64,000 bases of DNA, from NCBI GenBank assembly GCA_039034015.1, contig JBCCBM010000010.1:62001-126000 (forward strand), in the 5' to 3' direction. The DNA is from Acuticoccus sp039034015. Its GTDB lineage: Bacteria > Pseudomonadota > Alphaproteobacteria > Rhizobiales > Amorphaceae. Under the pieces are notes generated by a model that ran no database searches, was not told the origin of the DNA, and saw nothing but the letters and a program-made list of their open reading frames with translations. Below are positions 49,035-58,400 of this stretch, piece after piece (position 1 is the first letter of the stretch; each line of letters begins with the position of its first letter). Position numbers and translations under genes: made by a program.

Positions 49035-50086
49035 TCAAACCCCATGAAGCGGCGGCCTGCGGGGCGCGCGCGCGGGTCAAGCCGGGCGGGCTGGGGGCCG
49101 AACCAGTCCGCCTGCCCGCCGCGCAGGAACGCGCCCGGAAAGCCAAGGTCGGGCGCGCTCACCGCATCAAGCCGCTCTACGATTTCGGGCGGGACGGTGA
49201 GGTCGGCGGCGGCGAGATTGTCGGCCATTTGGGCGGCGGAGCGGGCGCCGATGATGGGAATGTGCCGGTCGCTCTTGGCCCGCAGCCAGGCGAGCGCCAG
49301 GCGCGCGGGGGTGGTGCCCAGCTCGCCGGCGGCCGCAATCAGCGCATCCACAATGGCGTTGGTGTCGGTGGACTTATACTTGTCGAACACCCGGGCGACG
49401 GCGGACGAGGCAACGCGGCCATCGTTCTTCTTGCCCGTCAACGCGCCGCCGGCAAGCGGCGACCAGTCAAGCACCGAAAGGCCCAGCGCGTCGGCCATCG
49501 GGACAAGCTCCCGGTCGCCATCGCGCATGGCAAGATTGTATTCAATCTGGATGCAGGCAGGCGGCGTCAGGCTCTGAACGTCGGCATAAAGGTCGGCGCG
49601 AGAGACGATCCAGGCCGGGTAATCCGACAGGCCCACATAGAGGATTTTGCCGGCGCGCACCGCATCGTCGAGCGCGCGCAAGACCTCTTCGACGGGTGTA
49701 AAACCGTCGTACATGTGGGCGTAGTAAAGGTCGATGCAGTCGGTGTTGAGGCGTTTGAGGCTGGCCTCGATGGAATGGGTGAGGTTTTTGCGCTGGTTGC
49801 CGCCGCCGTTGGGGTCGGTCTTGTCGCGGCTGGTGGTGTATTTTGTGGCAATCACATACCGGTCGCGTTGGCTGGCGACAAACCGGCCGACGAATTCTTC
49901 GGACTGGCCACCGGTATACTGGTTGGCGGTGTCGATAAAATTGCCGCCAGCATCGACGTACGCGTCGAAGATGCGGCGGCTTTCGGCCTCATCGGCACCC
50001 CAACCGACGGCGGTGCCGAAGGTCATGGTGCCAAGACAATATTCTGAAACGCGAAGGCCGGTGCGGCCCAAGAATGTGAGCTTCAC
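49031..50086 (-). CDS. Aldo/keto reductase
   Basis: NADPH-dependent TIM-barrel oxidoreductase of 351 residues. It has the family pattern GTMTFGTAVGWGADEAESRR near the N-terminus, the catalytic Asp/Tyr in NFIDTANQYTGGQSEE and Lys in YVIATKYT, CIDLYYAHMYDGFTPVEEVL, and the cofactor region PIIGARSAAQMADNL near the C-terminus. Substrate is unknown. It is translationally coupled to thrS upstream and ureD downstream through ATGA junctions, an unusual setting. Confidence 0.92.
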   Translation of the reverse strand: MKLTFLGRTGLRVSEYCLGTMTFGTAVGWGADEAESRRIFDAYVDAGGNFIDTANQYTGGQSEEFVGRFVASQRDRYVIATKYTTSRDKTDPNGGGNQRKNLTHSIEASLKRLNTDCIDLYYAHMYDGFTPVEEVLRALDDAVRAGKILYVGLSDYPAWIVSRADLYADVQSLTPPACIQIEYNLAMRDGDRELVPMADALGLSVLDWSPLAGGALTGKKNDGRVASSAVARVFDKYKSTDTNAIVDALIAAAGELGTTPARLALAWLRAKSDRHIPIIGARSAAQMADNLAAADLTVPPEIVERLDAVSAPDLGFPGAFLRGGQADWFGPQPARLDPRARPAGRRFMGFD

Positions 50087-52248
50087 TCCGCCGCCTCTGC
50101 GCCCGGGACAATGCGCCGCTCGGTCTCGCCCGCGCGGGTGGAGAGCGACATCAAGCCCCCGCCCCGCTCGGCCAGGATGCGCGAGGCGGCTTCCACCGCC
50201 TCTTCCCGGGTTTCGAACGGGCCGCCGGCAAGGCCGGTTTCGGCATCGTTCACCACAAAGCCTTCAAAGACTTCGGCCACATCAATGCGCGCCTCGCCGG
50301 GAATTTTGGCGACCGCCGCATCGCGCGCGCGGCGAAGATCGGGCGGCATCGCCTCCTCGGTGAGCGCGGCCACCGCCTCATCAAGCGGCAGCGTCACACT
50401 CTCCCGCGAGCCGAGGCGGCGCATGTTGACGGTGCGCTCCTCCGCCTCCCGCGCGCCCACCACCAGGATGACGGGCACTTTTGCGGCCGAATGCTCACGG
50501 ACTTTGTAGTTGATCTTTTCGTTGCGAAGATCCGTCTCCGCGATCAGCCCCGCCGCGCGCACGGCCTTTGCCACCTCGTGGGCATAATCGTCGTATTCGG
50601 AGACGATGGTGGCGACCACCACGGGGCGCGGCGAGAGCCACAGCGGCATATGGCCGGCGTGGTTTTCAATGAGGATGCCCAAAAAGCGCTCCAGCGAGCC
50701 GAAGAGCGCGCGGTGGAGCATGACGGGGACATGCTTTTCCCCATCGGCGCCAATGTAAAAGGCGCCGAGGCGGGCCGGCATGTTGAGGTCCACCTGCAAC
50801 GTGCCGCACTGCCACTCGCGGCCGATGGCATCGCGCAAGGTGTATTCCAGTTTTGGGCCGTAGAAGGCGCCCTCGCCAGAATTCAGCGTCCAGGGGCGAC
50901 CCATGCGGTCCAAGACATCGCGCAGGGCGGCCTCAGACTTGTCCCACGCTTCATCTTCGCCAACGCGCACCTCGGGGCGGTCGGCGAACTTGATGATCAC
51001 ATCCTCAAAGCCAAAGTCGGCGTAGATCGACAGGATGAGGTCGTTGACCTTCAAACACTCATCGGCCACCTGGTCTTCGGCGATGAAGATGTGCGCATCA
51101 TCTTGCGTGAAACCGCGCACGCGCATCAAGCCGTGGAGCGCGCCCGACGGCTCGTAACGGTGCACCTTGCCGAATTCGGCCACTTTGACCGGCAAGTCGC
51201 GATAGCTTTTCAGCCCGTTCTTATAGACCTGGATGTGGCCCGGGCAGTTCATCGGCTTGATGGCGTAGGTGCGCTCGTCCGGCGTTTGGGAGAAAAACAT
51301 GTTCTCGCCAAACTTTTCCGCATGGCCGGACTGCTGCCACAGCGCCACATCGACGAGCTCGGGCGTGCTGATCTCCTCATAGCCGGCCTCTTCTTGCCGG
51401 CGGCGCATGTAGGTGATCAACGACTGGAACAGCCGCCAGCCCTTTTGGTGCCAGAACACCGAACCCGGCGATTCTTCCTGGAAGTGAAAGAGGTCCATCT
51501 CGCGGGCGAGGCGGCGATGGTCCCGCTTTTCCGCCTCCTCCAGCATTTTGAGGTGCGCGTCGAGGGACTTTTTGTCGGCAAACGCGGTGCCGTAGATGCG
51601 TGTCAAGGTTTCGCGAGACGAATCGCCGCGCCAGTAGGATCCGGCCACCTTCATCAGCTTGAAGGCATCGCCAATGTTGCCGGTGGACACCATGTGCGGC
51701 CCACGGCAAAGGTCAAACCACTCGCCTTGGAAGTAGATTTTGACGTCCTGATCCTCGGCGATCGCGTCCACCAGCTCGACCTTAAAGGTCTCGCCCATGG
51801 CGGCGAACTTTTCGCGCGCCACATCGCGCGGCCACACCTCTTTGGTGAACGGCCGGTTGGCGGCGATGATCTGCCGCATCTTCGCCTCGATCTTGGCCAG
51901 ATCGTCGGTGGTGAAGGCCGTCTCGCGGTAAAAATCGTAATAGAACCCGTCCTTGATGACGGGGCCGATGGTGACCTGCGTGCCGGGGTAAAGCGCTTGG
52001 ACGGCCTCGGCCATCACGTGCGCGGCGTCGTGGCGGATGAGGTCGAGCGCCTCGTCGTCGGCGCGGGTGATGAAGCGCAGCGCAACGTCGCGGTGGAGCG
52101 CATCGGAAAGGTCTGCCACCTCGCCGTCAACGGCCATGGCGACCGTCTTTTTCGCCAACGATTTTGAGATGGATGCGGCAATGTCGGCGCCGGTGATGCC
52201 GGCCTCATATTGCCGTGCGGCGCCGTCTGGAAACGTGACTGTGATCAT
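50083..52248 (-). CDS. thrS: Threonyl-tRNA synthetase with C-terminal extension
   Basis: Class II synthetase that charges tRNA-Thr. The start is ATG 52248 (MITVTFPDGAARQYEAGITG). Domains in order: TGS (about 1-62), the editing/second additional domain with RHDAAHVMAEAV, the catalytic core with motif 2 region (KVHRYEPSGALHGLMRVRGF) and zinc ligand in NCPGHIQVYK, and the anticodon-binding domain ending near residue 640. About 80 further residues follow, so the protein is 721 long instead of about 640-660. The tail (GPFETREEAVEAASRILAER) looks like a small folded domain. It is the first gene of the thrS - reductase - ureDA chain. Confidence 0.95.
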   Translation of the reverse strand: MITVTFPDGAARQYEAGITGADIAASISKSLAKKTVAMAVDGEVADLSDALHRDVALRFITRADDEALDLIRHDAAHVMAEAVQALYPGTQVTIGPVIKDGFYYDFYRETAFTTDDLAKIEAKMRQIIAANRPFTKEVWPRDVAREKFAAMGETFKVELVDAIAEDQDVKIYFQGEWFDLCRGPHMVSTGNIGDAFKLMKVAGSYWRGDSSRETLTRIYGTAFADKKSLDAHLKMLEEAEKRDHRRLAREMDLFHFQEESPGSVFWHQKGWRLFQSLITYMRRRQEEAGYEEISTPELVDVALWQQSGHAEKFGENMFFSQTPDERTYAIKPMNCPGHIQVYKNGLKSYRDLPVKVAEFGKVHRYEPSGALHGLMRVRGFTQDDAHIFIAEDQVADECLKVNDLILSIYADFGFEDVIIKFADRPEVRVGEDEAWDKSEAALRDVLDRMGRPWTLNSGEGAFYGPKLEYTLRDAIGREWQCGTLQVDLNMPARLGAFYIGADGEKHVPVMLHRALFGSLERFLGILIENHAGHMPLWLSPRPVVVATIVSEYDDYAHEVAKAVRAAGLIAETDLRNEKINYKVREHSAAKVPVILVVGAREAEERTVNMRRLGSRESVTLPLDEAVAALTEEAMPPDLRRARDAAVAKIPGEARIDVAEVFEGFVVNDAETGLAGGPFETREEAVEAASRILAERGGGLMSLSTRAGETERRIVPGAEAAE

Positions 52249-52323
52249 GGTGTCCCCCACTCGCTGCCCACAGATGCAGGTAGGTGGGGCGGACGTAACC
52301 GCGCGCGCGCGCGTTTTCAACCG

Positions 52324-52623
52324 TCAAAGACGGTGTTCGGGCGGGATGTGCCGGCCTGTCCAGCGCGCGTAGGCCCAGGGGCGGCGCGCGGCCTCGGGCG
52401 GAAGGTCGGGCACAGGGTCAAACCCCGCCGGCGCGCCCGGCCGGCACCGGCTGATGCGCGCAACGGCCAAAAACCCGCCCTGCCACGCCCCGTGGCGCCG
52501 CAACGCCTCGTCGGCATATTCTGAGCAGGTGGGGAAATACCGGCACTGCCGGCCGAGGAGCGGTGACAGGAGCACGCGGTAACAAAAAATCAGCCCCCGC
52601 AGCGTCGCGGTGACCGGCCTCAC
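52324..52623 (-). CDS. yidD: Membrane protein insertion efficiency factor YidD
   Basis: Small membrane-associated protein that assists YidC-dependent insertion. The 99-residue product has the amphipathic N-terminus and conserved cysteine motif LSPLLGRQCRYFPTCSEYAD, followed by EALRRHGAWQGGFLAVARIS and RCRPGAPAGFDPVP, all hallmarks of the family. It overlaps the upstream Fe-S scaffold gene by ATGA. It lies 75 bases upstream of thrS in the same direction, a conserved neighbourhood. Confidence 0.95.
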   Translation of the reverse strand: MRPVTATLRGLIFCYRVLLSPLLGRQCRYFPTCSEYADEALRRHGAWQGGFLAVARISRCRPGAPAGFDPVPDLPPEAARRPWAYARWTGRHIPPEHRL

Positions 52624-53057
52624 GCCGCTTTTTGGAGCGCTGCCTTTTGCGCCGCCTCAAGGGTTGCCGCAAAGGTGAGCAGCGTCGACGCGTGGCGGGA
52701 TTTGTGCGCCGCCACGGGCTGGAGGCAGGCAAACTCGGCAAATTTTCCGTCCGGCGGGGGGCCGCCTGCCTTCAGCATTGCCGTCACCGCATCGCGCAGC
52801 GCTTCAAGTTCGGCAACGCTTGCGCCAAGGGCCGCCTCCGCCATGATCGAGGACGACGCCTGGCCAAGGGCACACGCCTTCACCTCGTGGCCAAAATCCA
52901 CCACAACGCCGTCCGCCATCACCACATCCACCGTCACCTCGCTGCCGCACAGGCGCGAGCGCTGGGTGGACGACGCGTCCGGCGCAGGCAGCCGACCCAG
53001 GCGCGCAATGTTGGCCGCGTGGTTCAAGATCTTCTCATTGTAGAGCTCGTTGAGCAT
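52620..53057 (-). CDS. IscU/NifU-type iron-sulfur cluster assembly scaffold
   Basis: Scaffold-like protein of 145 residues. The three cluster-ligand cysteines of the IscU/SufU fold are present: Cys37 (SRLCGSEV), Cys62 (KACALGQASSSIM) and Cys111 (EFACLQPV). The family starts with LNELYNEKILNHAANIARLG. The start is ATG 53057. This shorter SufU-like branch is conserved next to hisI and yidD in Rhizobiales and is distinct from the main isc/suf operon. It may serve a dedicated rather than a general Fe-S client. That role is inference. Confidence 0.88.
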   Translation of the reverse strand: MLNELYNEKILNHAANIARLGRLPAPDASSTQRSRLCGSEVTVDVVMADGVVVDFGHEVKACALGQASSSIMAEAALGASVAELEALRDAVTAMLKAGGPPPDGKFAEFACLQPVAAHKSRHASTLLTFAATLEAAQKAALQKAA

Positions 53058-53117
53058 GACGTCCTCCGCGATCCCCAATATAGGCCTTCCAGCGCACGAT
53101 GTGAAAGCGAGGCGACC

Positions 53118-53510
53118 ATGGATGTGATCAGCCCCCCCGCCGACGCCCACGACCAGGAGGAAGGCACCCGCTTTCGCCCAAAGTTTGACGCCAACGGCCT
53201 CATCACGGCCGTGGCGGTGGACGCGGGCGATGGCACAATCTTGATGATTGCGCACATGAACGCGGAGGCGATCCACGCGACCCTTGCCACCGGCATCGTC
53301 CATTACTGGAGCCGCTCGCGCAAAACCCTTTGGAAAAAGGGCGAAACGTCGGGCCAGCTCCAAACGGTGCAGCGCATTTTGACCGACTGCGACCAGGATG
53401 CGCTCGTCATCGAGGTCACCGTCGGGGCCGATGGCGGCGCGTGCCACACGGGGCGCCGCTCGTGCTTCTATCGCGAGCTCAAGGTCGGTGGGACCCTCAC
53501 CCTGGTCTGA
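53118..53510 (+). CDS. hisI: Phosphoribosyl-AMP cyclohydrolase
   Basis: Third step of histidine biosynthesis, opening the purine ring of PR-AMP. The start is ATG 53118. The 130-residue monofunctional enzyme (no HisE domain) shows MIAHMNAEAIHATLATGIVH, YWSRSRKTLWKKGETSGQLQ and the metal site DCDQDALVIEV...GGACHTGRRSCF, with the catalytic Asp and Cys ligands. It is divergent from the scaffold gene, with a 60-base spacer holding both promoters. Its stop lies 2 bases from the end of the convergent CBS gene. Confidence 0.96.
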   Translation: MDVISPPADAHDQEEGTRFRPKFDANGLITAVAVDAGDGTILMIAHMNAEAIHATLATGIVHYWSRSRKTLWKKGETSGQLQTVQRILTDCDQDALVIEVTVGADGGACHTGRRSCFYRELKVGGTLTLV

Positions 53511-53512
53511 TG

Positions 53513-53941
53513 TCAGGTGGACATGATGTATGCGCGAAGGTCGTCCCGCTCGCGCACAGCATCATCAATGCGCCGCTTCACCACGTCGCCGATGGAAACA
53601 AGGCCGACGAGCTTGCCCTCATCCACCACCGGCATGTGGCGAAAGCGCGCGCGGGTCATGCGCTCCATCACGTCGTCGATGAGGTCGTCGAGGGCGCAGG
53701 TCTGAACGTTGGCCGTCATGACGCTGGACGCGGTGGCGGCCAGCGCTGAGGCGCCCCGGGCGGCCAAAACGCGCACCACATCGCGCTCGGACAAAATGCC
53801 CGCGATTGTGTCGCCATCGCTCACCACCACGGCGCCGATCTTGCGGGTGGCCAGCTCCTGGGCGACCAGCGCCACGGTCGCCTCCGGCACCATCGTGAAG
53901 ACGGTGCCGCCCTTTTCATTGAGGATTGACCGAACGGTCAT
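53513..53941 (-). CDS. Tandem CBS-domain protein
   Basis: A 142-residue protein consisting of two CBS domains (about residues 10-65 and 75-130) that form one Bateman module binding adenine nucleotides. Typical motifs are VVVSDGDTIAGILSERDVVR and HMPVVDEGKLVGLVSIGDVV. No effector domain is attached, so it probably acts as a separate sensor or partner protein. The start is ATG 53941, with GGGAGG upstream. Partner unknown. Confidence 0.92.
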   Translation of the reverse strand: MTVRSILNEKGGTVFTMVPEATVALVAQELATRKIGAVVVSDGDTIAGILSERDVVRVLAARGASALAATASSVMTANVQTCALDDLIDDVMERMTRARFRHMPVVDEGKLVGLVSIGDVVKRRIDDAVRERDDLRAYIMST

Positions 53942-54015
53942 TGTCGCGCCTCCCCTAATTTTTGTGTCGTTGCACCGACACTCTATCAAAAGCGCGACAA
54001 AATTGCGTCCCGTTC

Positions 54016-54795
54016 TCAGGCGCGGGGCACAGGGTCGAAGAGGCGAAAGGCGAGAAGGCCCACAACAAAGCCCCCAAGGTGCGCCTCCCACGCGATGGCA
54101 ACACCCCCGGTGACTGAGCCGCCGAGCCCCACCACAAGGTTGATGGCAAACCAAATCAGGATGAAGGCGAGCGCGGCGCGGTTGGTGAGCGTTTCCAAAA
54201 GTGACTTTGCGGGCTGGCGATAAAGCCGCTCATCCGCCGCTCTGCGGAAGACCAGCGGCCCCTGCCGGTCGAACACAAAGCGCGCCGCGCCCGCCATTTG
54301 CCCCGCGATGGCCGCCGATGCGCCCACCACGGGCACCGCCTCGTCCGGATGGAGCGCAAGGTGCGCGGCCGCGCCCCCCGCCGCCGCGGCCGCCGAAAAG
54401 AGCCAAAACCGCACCGCACCAAAGCGGCGGGCAACGGCAGAGCCAAAGGCCACCAGCCACACCGCGTTGGTGATGATGTGCGTGGTGGACCCGTGGAGGA
54501 ATGCGTAGGTGACGAAGGTCCAAATGTCGGCCGCCAGCCCGCCCGGGAGCATCGTCCACACATCGCCATAGCGGGCGGGGATGAAGGCGAACCAGGCAAG
54601 CACCGAGAGATCATCGCGATAGTCGAGCTGGCCGCGGATGAGGTGCACGACGCCAAGCACCGCCACCATGACGATCACGGAGGTGGGGAGCGTGAAAATC
54701 GGCTCGCGCCCCGCCGGCGGTGTGGGCGGCGGCGGGGGCCTTCGCCAAATGGGGCGCGGCTCGTCCTGCCGGGGAATTGTGGGGATGTGGCTCAT
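54016..54795 (-). CDS. Rhomboid-family intramembrane protease
   Basis: Membrane serine protease of 259 residues with a Pro-rich cytoplasmic N-terminus (about 1-32) and six or seven helices. Rhomboid features are YAFLHGSTTHIITNAVWLVA (HGSxxHxxxN motif), the catalytic Ser160 in VVGASAAIAG and His239 in WEAHLGGF. The usual GxSG motif reads GASA, with Ala in place of the last Gly. The serine is kept, so activity is likely but not certain. Substrates are unknown. It lies 61 bases downstream of cobO in the same direction and may share its transcript. Confidence 0.88.
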   Translation of the reverse strand: MSHIPTIPRQDEPRPIWRRPPPPPTPPAGREPIFTLPTSVIVMVAVLGVVHLIRGQLDYRDDLSVLAWFAFIPARYGDVWTMLPGGLAADIWTFVTYAFLHGSTTHIITNAVWLVAFGSAVARRFGAVRFWLFSAAAAAGGAAAHLALHPDEAVPVVGASAAIAGQMAGAARFVFDRQGPLVFRRAADERLYRQPAKSLLETLTNRAALAFILIWFAINLVVGLGGSVTGGVAIAWEAHLGGFVVGLLAFRLFDPVPRA

Positions 54796-54856
54796 CGGTG
54801 AGAGGTGGGGTGCGCGCGCGCCTGCGCCAAGCGACCCGGTGGCGCTGGGGACAGCC

Positions 54857-55468
54857 TCAAAACTCGATCCCCATCTGGGGTTTGACGCCGGAGCGGAACG
54901 GGTGTTTCACCATCGTCATCTCCGTCACCAGGTCGGCCGCCTCGAGGAGCGCATCCTTTGCGTTGCGCCCTGTGATGATGACGTGAACATCCTCCGGCTT
55001 GTTCTCCAAAACATCGAGAACATCGGCAAGATCAAGATAGTCGTAGCGCAAGACGATGTTGAGTTCATCCAGCAAGACCATTTTGTAATCGCCCGAAAAA
55101 ATCATCTCTTTCGCGATGGCAAAGGCGCTTTGGGCGGCTTGAATGTCGCGCTGGCGATCCTGGGTCTCCCACGTGAACCCCTCGCCCATCCGATGAACGC
55201 GCACAAGGTCACCAAAGCGGTCGAGCACGGCCTTTTCGCCCGTTTCCAAGCGGCCTTTGATGAATTGGACGACGCCCACCGGCAGCCCATGGCCCACCGC
55301 GCGCATCACCATGCCGAACGCTGCGGTGGATTTTCCCTTCCCCTTGCCGGTGTGGACAATCACGAGGCCCTTTTCGATGGTCTTGCCGGCCATGATCTTG
55401 TCGCGGGCGGCCTTTTTCTTGCGCATTTTTTCCGCGTGGCGGGCGTCGATCTCGGCCTCATCGGTCAT
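54857..55468 (-). CDS. cobO: Cob(I)yrinic acid a,c-diamide adenosyltransferase
   Basis: Transfers the adenosyl group from ATP to the cobalt of the corrin ring in aerobic B12 synthesis. The 203-residue product has the P-loop VIVHTGKGKGKSTAAFGMVM, the Walker-B-like MVLLDELNIVLRYDYLDL and VHVIITGRNAKDALLEAADL, as in CobO/BtuR. The ATG at 55468 overlaps the cobN stop (ATGA). It is the last gene of the leftward cobP-cobW-cobN-cobO operon. Confidence 0.96.
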   Translation of the reverse strand: MTDEAEIDARHAEKMRKKKAARDKIMAGKTIEKGLVIVHTGKGKGKSTAAFGMVMRAVGHGLPVGVVQFIKGRLETGEKAVLDRFGDLVRVHRMGEGFTWETQDRQRDIQAAQSAFAIAKEMIFSGDYKMVLLDELNIVLRYDYLDLADVLDVLENKPEDVHVIITGRNAKDALLEAADLVTEMTMVKHPFRSGVKPQMGIEF

Positions 55469-58400
55469 GATTGCTCCGGGCGTTTGTGGGCAGAAAGCCG
55501 CGCGTGAACATCGTTGGCCCTTGGGTGCCACAACTGCCGCGCGATCGCCTCCTCAAACCGCGCGACAATTTCGGCGAGGGCATCAGGGTTCGCCTCGGCG
55601 ATGAAGGCGGCGACCGTCTCATTGCGCACATAGGCGTCAAAGAGTTGGTCAAAATGGTGGTCCTTCACTGCGTCGGTGGTGGCGGCGAAGGCGAAGAGAT
55701 AGTCGACGGTCGCGGCAATCTCGAAGGCACCCTTATAGCCGTGCCGCATCACGCCCTTGATCCACTTGGGGTTCGCGGCCCGCCCGCGCACCACCCGCGC
55801 AATCTCCTCGGCAAGGGTGCGGGCAACCGGCCGCTCCCCATCGCTGGTGTCCACGTGAACGCTTTTCGCGGGCGCGCCTTTCGCGATCTCCACGGCGGCG
55901 GCAAGCCCGCCCTCGAACTGGTAATAATCGTCGCTGTCGAGGAGGTCGTGCTCGCGGTTGTCCTGCGCTTGCACAAGGGCATCGACGCGCGCAAGCCGCG
56001 CCGTCAACGCAGACGGGTCCGCCTCCCCCGCCCGGCCAACGCCGTAGGCAAACTGGCCCCAGCTTACAAACGCGTCCGCAAGGTCAGCCCGCGCCTGCCA
56101 ATCGCCAGTTTCAATGAGCGCCTGGAGGCCCGCGCCATAGGCCCCCGGCATCGCGCCGAAGACGGAAATGTCGCCCTCGTCGGCAAATCGAACGCGGATG
56201 GGGTTTTGGTCGGCCGGCTCGTCGAGCGCGGCGACGGCGCGCACGGCCTTGTCAAACAGGGTGATTTGGTCGGGAAACGCGTCGCGAAAAAAGCCTGAGA
56301 TGCGAAGGGTGACATCAATGCGCGGCCGGCCAAGGGCCGAGAGGGGCGTGATGCGAAAGCCGGTGAGCCGCGCGCCCTCCCACACCGGCTCGGTGCCCAA
56401 AAAGCGCAGGCCTTGCGCCAAATCATCACCGCCGGTGCGCATGTTGGCCGTGCCCCAACAGGTGAGGATAAGTGTTGTTGGCCACGCGCCCTCGTCCATC
56501 ACATAGCGCGCCACGACCGCATCCGCGGCGCGCACGCCAATCGCCCACGCCGCCTTTGTGGGGACGCCCCGAATGTCGACCGAGAAGAAATTGCGGCCCG
56601 TCGGCAAAACATCCGGCCGGCCCCTTGTGGGCGCGCCCGACGGGCCCGGCGCGACGGCCCTCCCGCGAAGCGCTGCAAGGACGGCGGCAATCTCGTCCCC
56701 GCCGGAGCGGTCAAGCGCCACGGCCACGCCTTCCATCGCCGCGACGACGGGGGCTGCGGCGGGGCCAGGCGCGGCGCCGCCCAAAATTTTGCGGGCGTGG
56801 GCGGCCACCCGCTCGCGCGTGTCCCCCACCGTGCGCCACACGCCGCCGGCGAGCGTTTCCGGGCGCGGGCCCTCCCACGGGGCGGCGGGGTCACCGGCGA
56901 GGGTTTTGGGCTCGAGGCCCAGATCGAGGGCAACAGCATCGGTGAGCGAGCGGTCCTCGGGTGCAGCGCCCCGGGTGGCCCGGGCGATCTGGAACAGCGT
57001 TTCGGCCCTCAGTGTGCCATCCGGGCTTTGGCCAAACACATGGAGCCCGTCGCGAATCTGGAGGGTTTTGAGATCGCAGATGTGGGCGTCGAGCGCGGCG
57101 ATTGCGGCCTCGCCCTCATCGTCAAGGCCAAGGTCGGCGGCAAGGCCGCTGGCGGTTGCAAGGGTTGCGATCTCGCGGGCGAGCAGCGTTGCCCGGCGCG
57201 GGTCGAGGGTGCGAGCCATGGCGTATTCGTCAATCAGTGGCTCGATCTCGGCGGCCGCGCCATAGCTTTCCGCCTCGGCCATGGGGGGCGTCAGGTGGTC
57301 GACAATCACCCCTTGCGCGCGGCGCTTGGCCTGGGTCCCCTCGCCCGGGTCATTCACGATGAAGGGGTAAATGTGCGGCGTTGCCCCAAACGCGATCTCG
57401 GGCCAGCAGCTCTCTGAGAGCGCGGTGGCCTTGCCGGGCAGCCACTCCATGTTGCCGTGCTTTCCCACATGGACCACCGCGTCGGCACAAAACACCTCGC
57501 GAAGATAAAGGTAGAAGGCGAGGTAAGCGTGGGTCGGGACGAGGGCGGGGTCGTGGTAGGCGTCCTTGGCATCGCGCTCATAGCCGCGGGTGGGCTGGAT
57601 GCCGACCAGCGCCGACCCCATGGGCAGCAGGGCCAAGCGGAACGCGCCATCGCGCACGGAAGGGTCCGCCCCCGGCGCGCCCCATTCGGCCACAAGCGCC
57701 GCGCGCGCGTCTGCGGGCAAACCATCCAAAAACGCGTGGTAGCGCGGGAGCGGCAGGGTGATCTTGGGCACCGCCCGGCACGCCAGAAGGGCGGCCATGA
57801 GCGCTGCGCCATCGGCCGGGGGCGTGACATCAGCGCCCGCGCCCCGCAGCGCGTTCAAAATGGCGACGGTGGAGGCAGGCGTGTCGAGGCCGACGCCGTT
57901 GGCAATGCGCCCGCCCTTGCCGGGGTAGTTGGCAAGCACCAGCGCGGTTTTGCGGCCCGCAATCGGGGTTGCGGCAAGGGTGGCCTGGCGGGCGGCGAGC
58001 GCTGCGGTGAAGGCGGCCCGCCGGCGCTCCGACGTGTAGCGCACGGGGAAGGCGCCGGTCACAGGATCCCGATCGGCGCGGGATTTGAAGGCGACCGCGC
58101 GGGTGAGGATGCGCCCATCAAACTCGGTGGTGACTGCGTTCATGGCAAGATCGCGCACCGAGAGGCCCGTCACCGCCTCTTGCCAATCCCGCTCGGCCAT
58201 CCCGGCCTGGACCACCTGGTGCACCACGCGCCCGCCCCGCGCGAGCGGATTCTTCGCCCCGCCCGCCGAAAACGCCGTGGTGGTGAGCACGAGCGAAGCG
58301 CCCGCGGCCGCCAAGGCACCGTCCACAAACTCTGCCGCCTCCGCCCCCTTGAGGCTCGGCACGAAGAGGGCAACGGGCGAAAGGCCTGCCGTCTCCAGCG

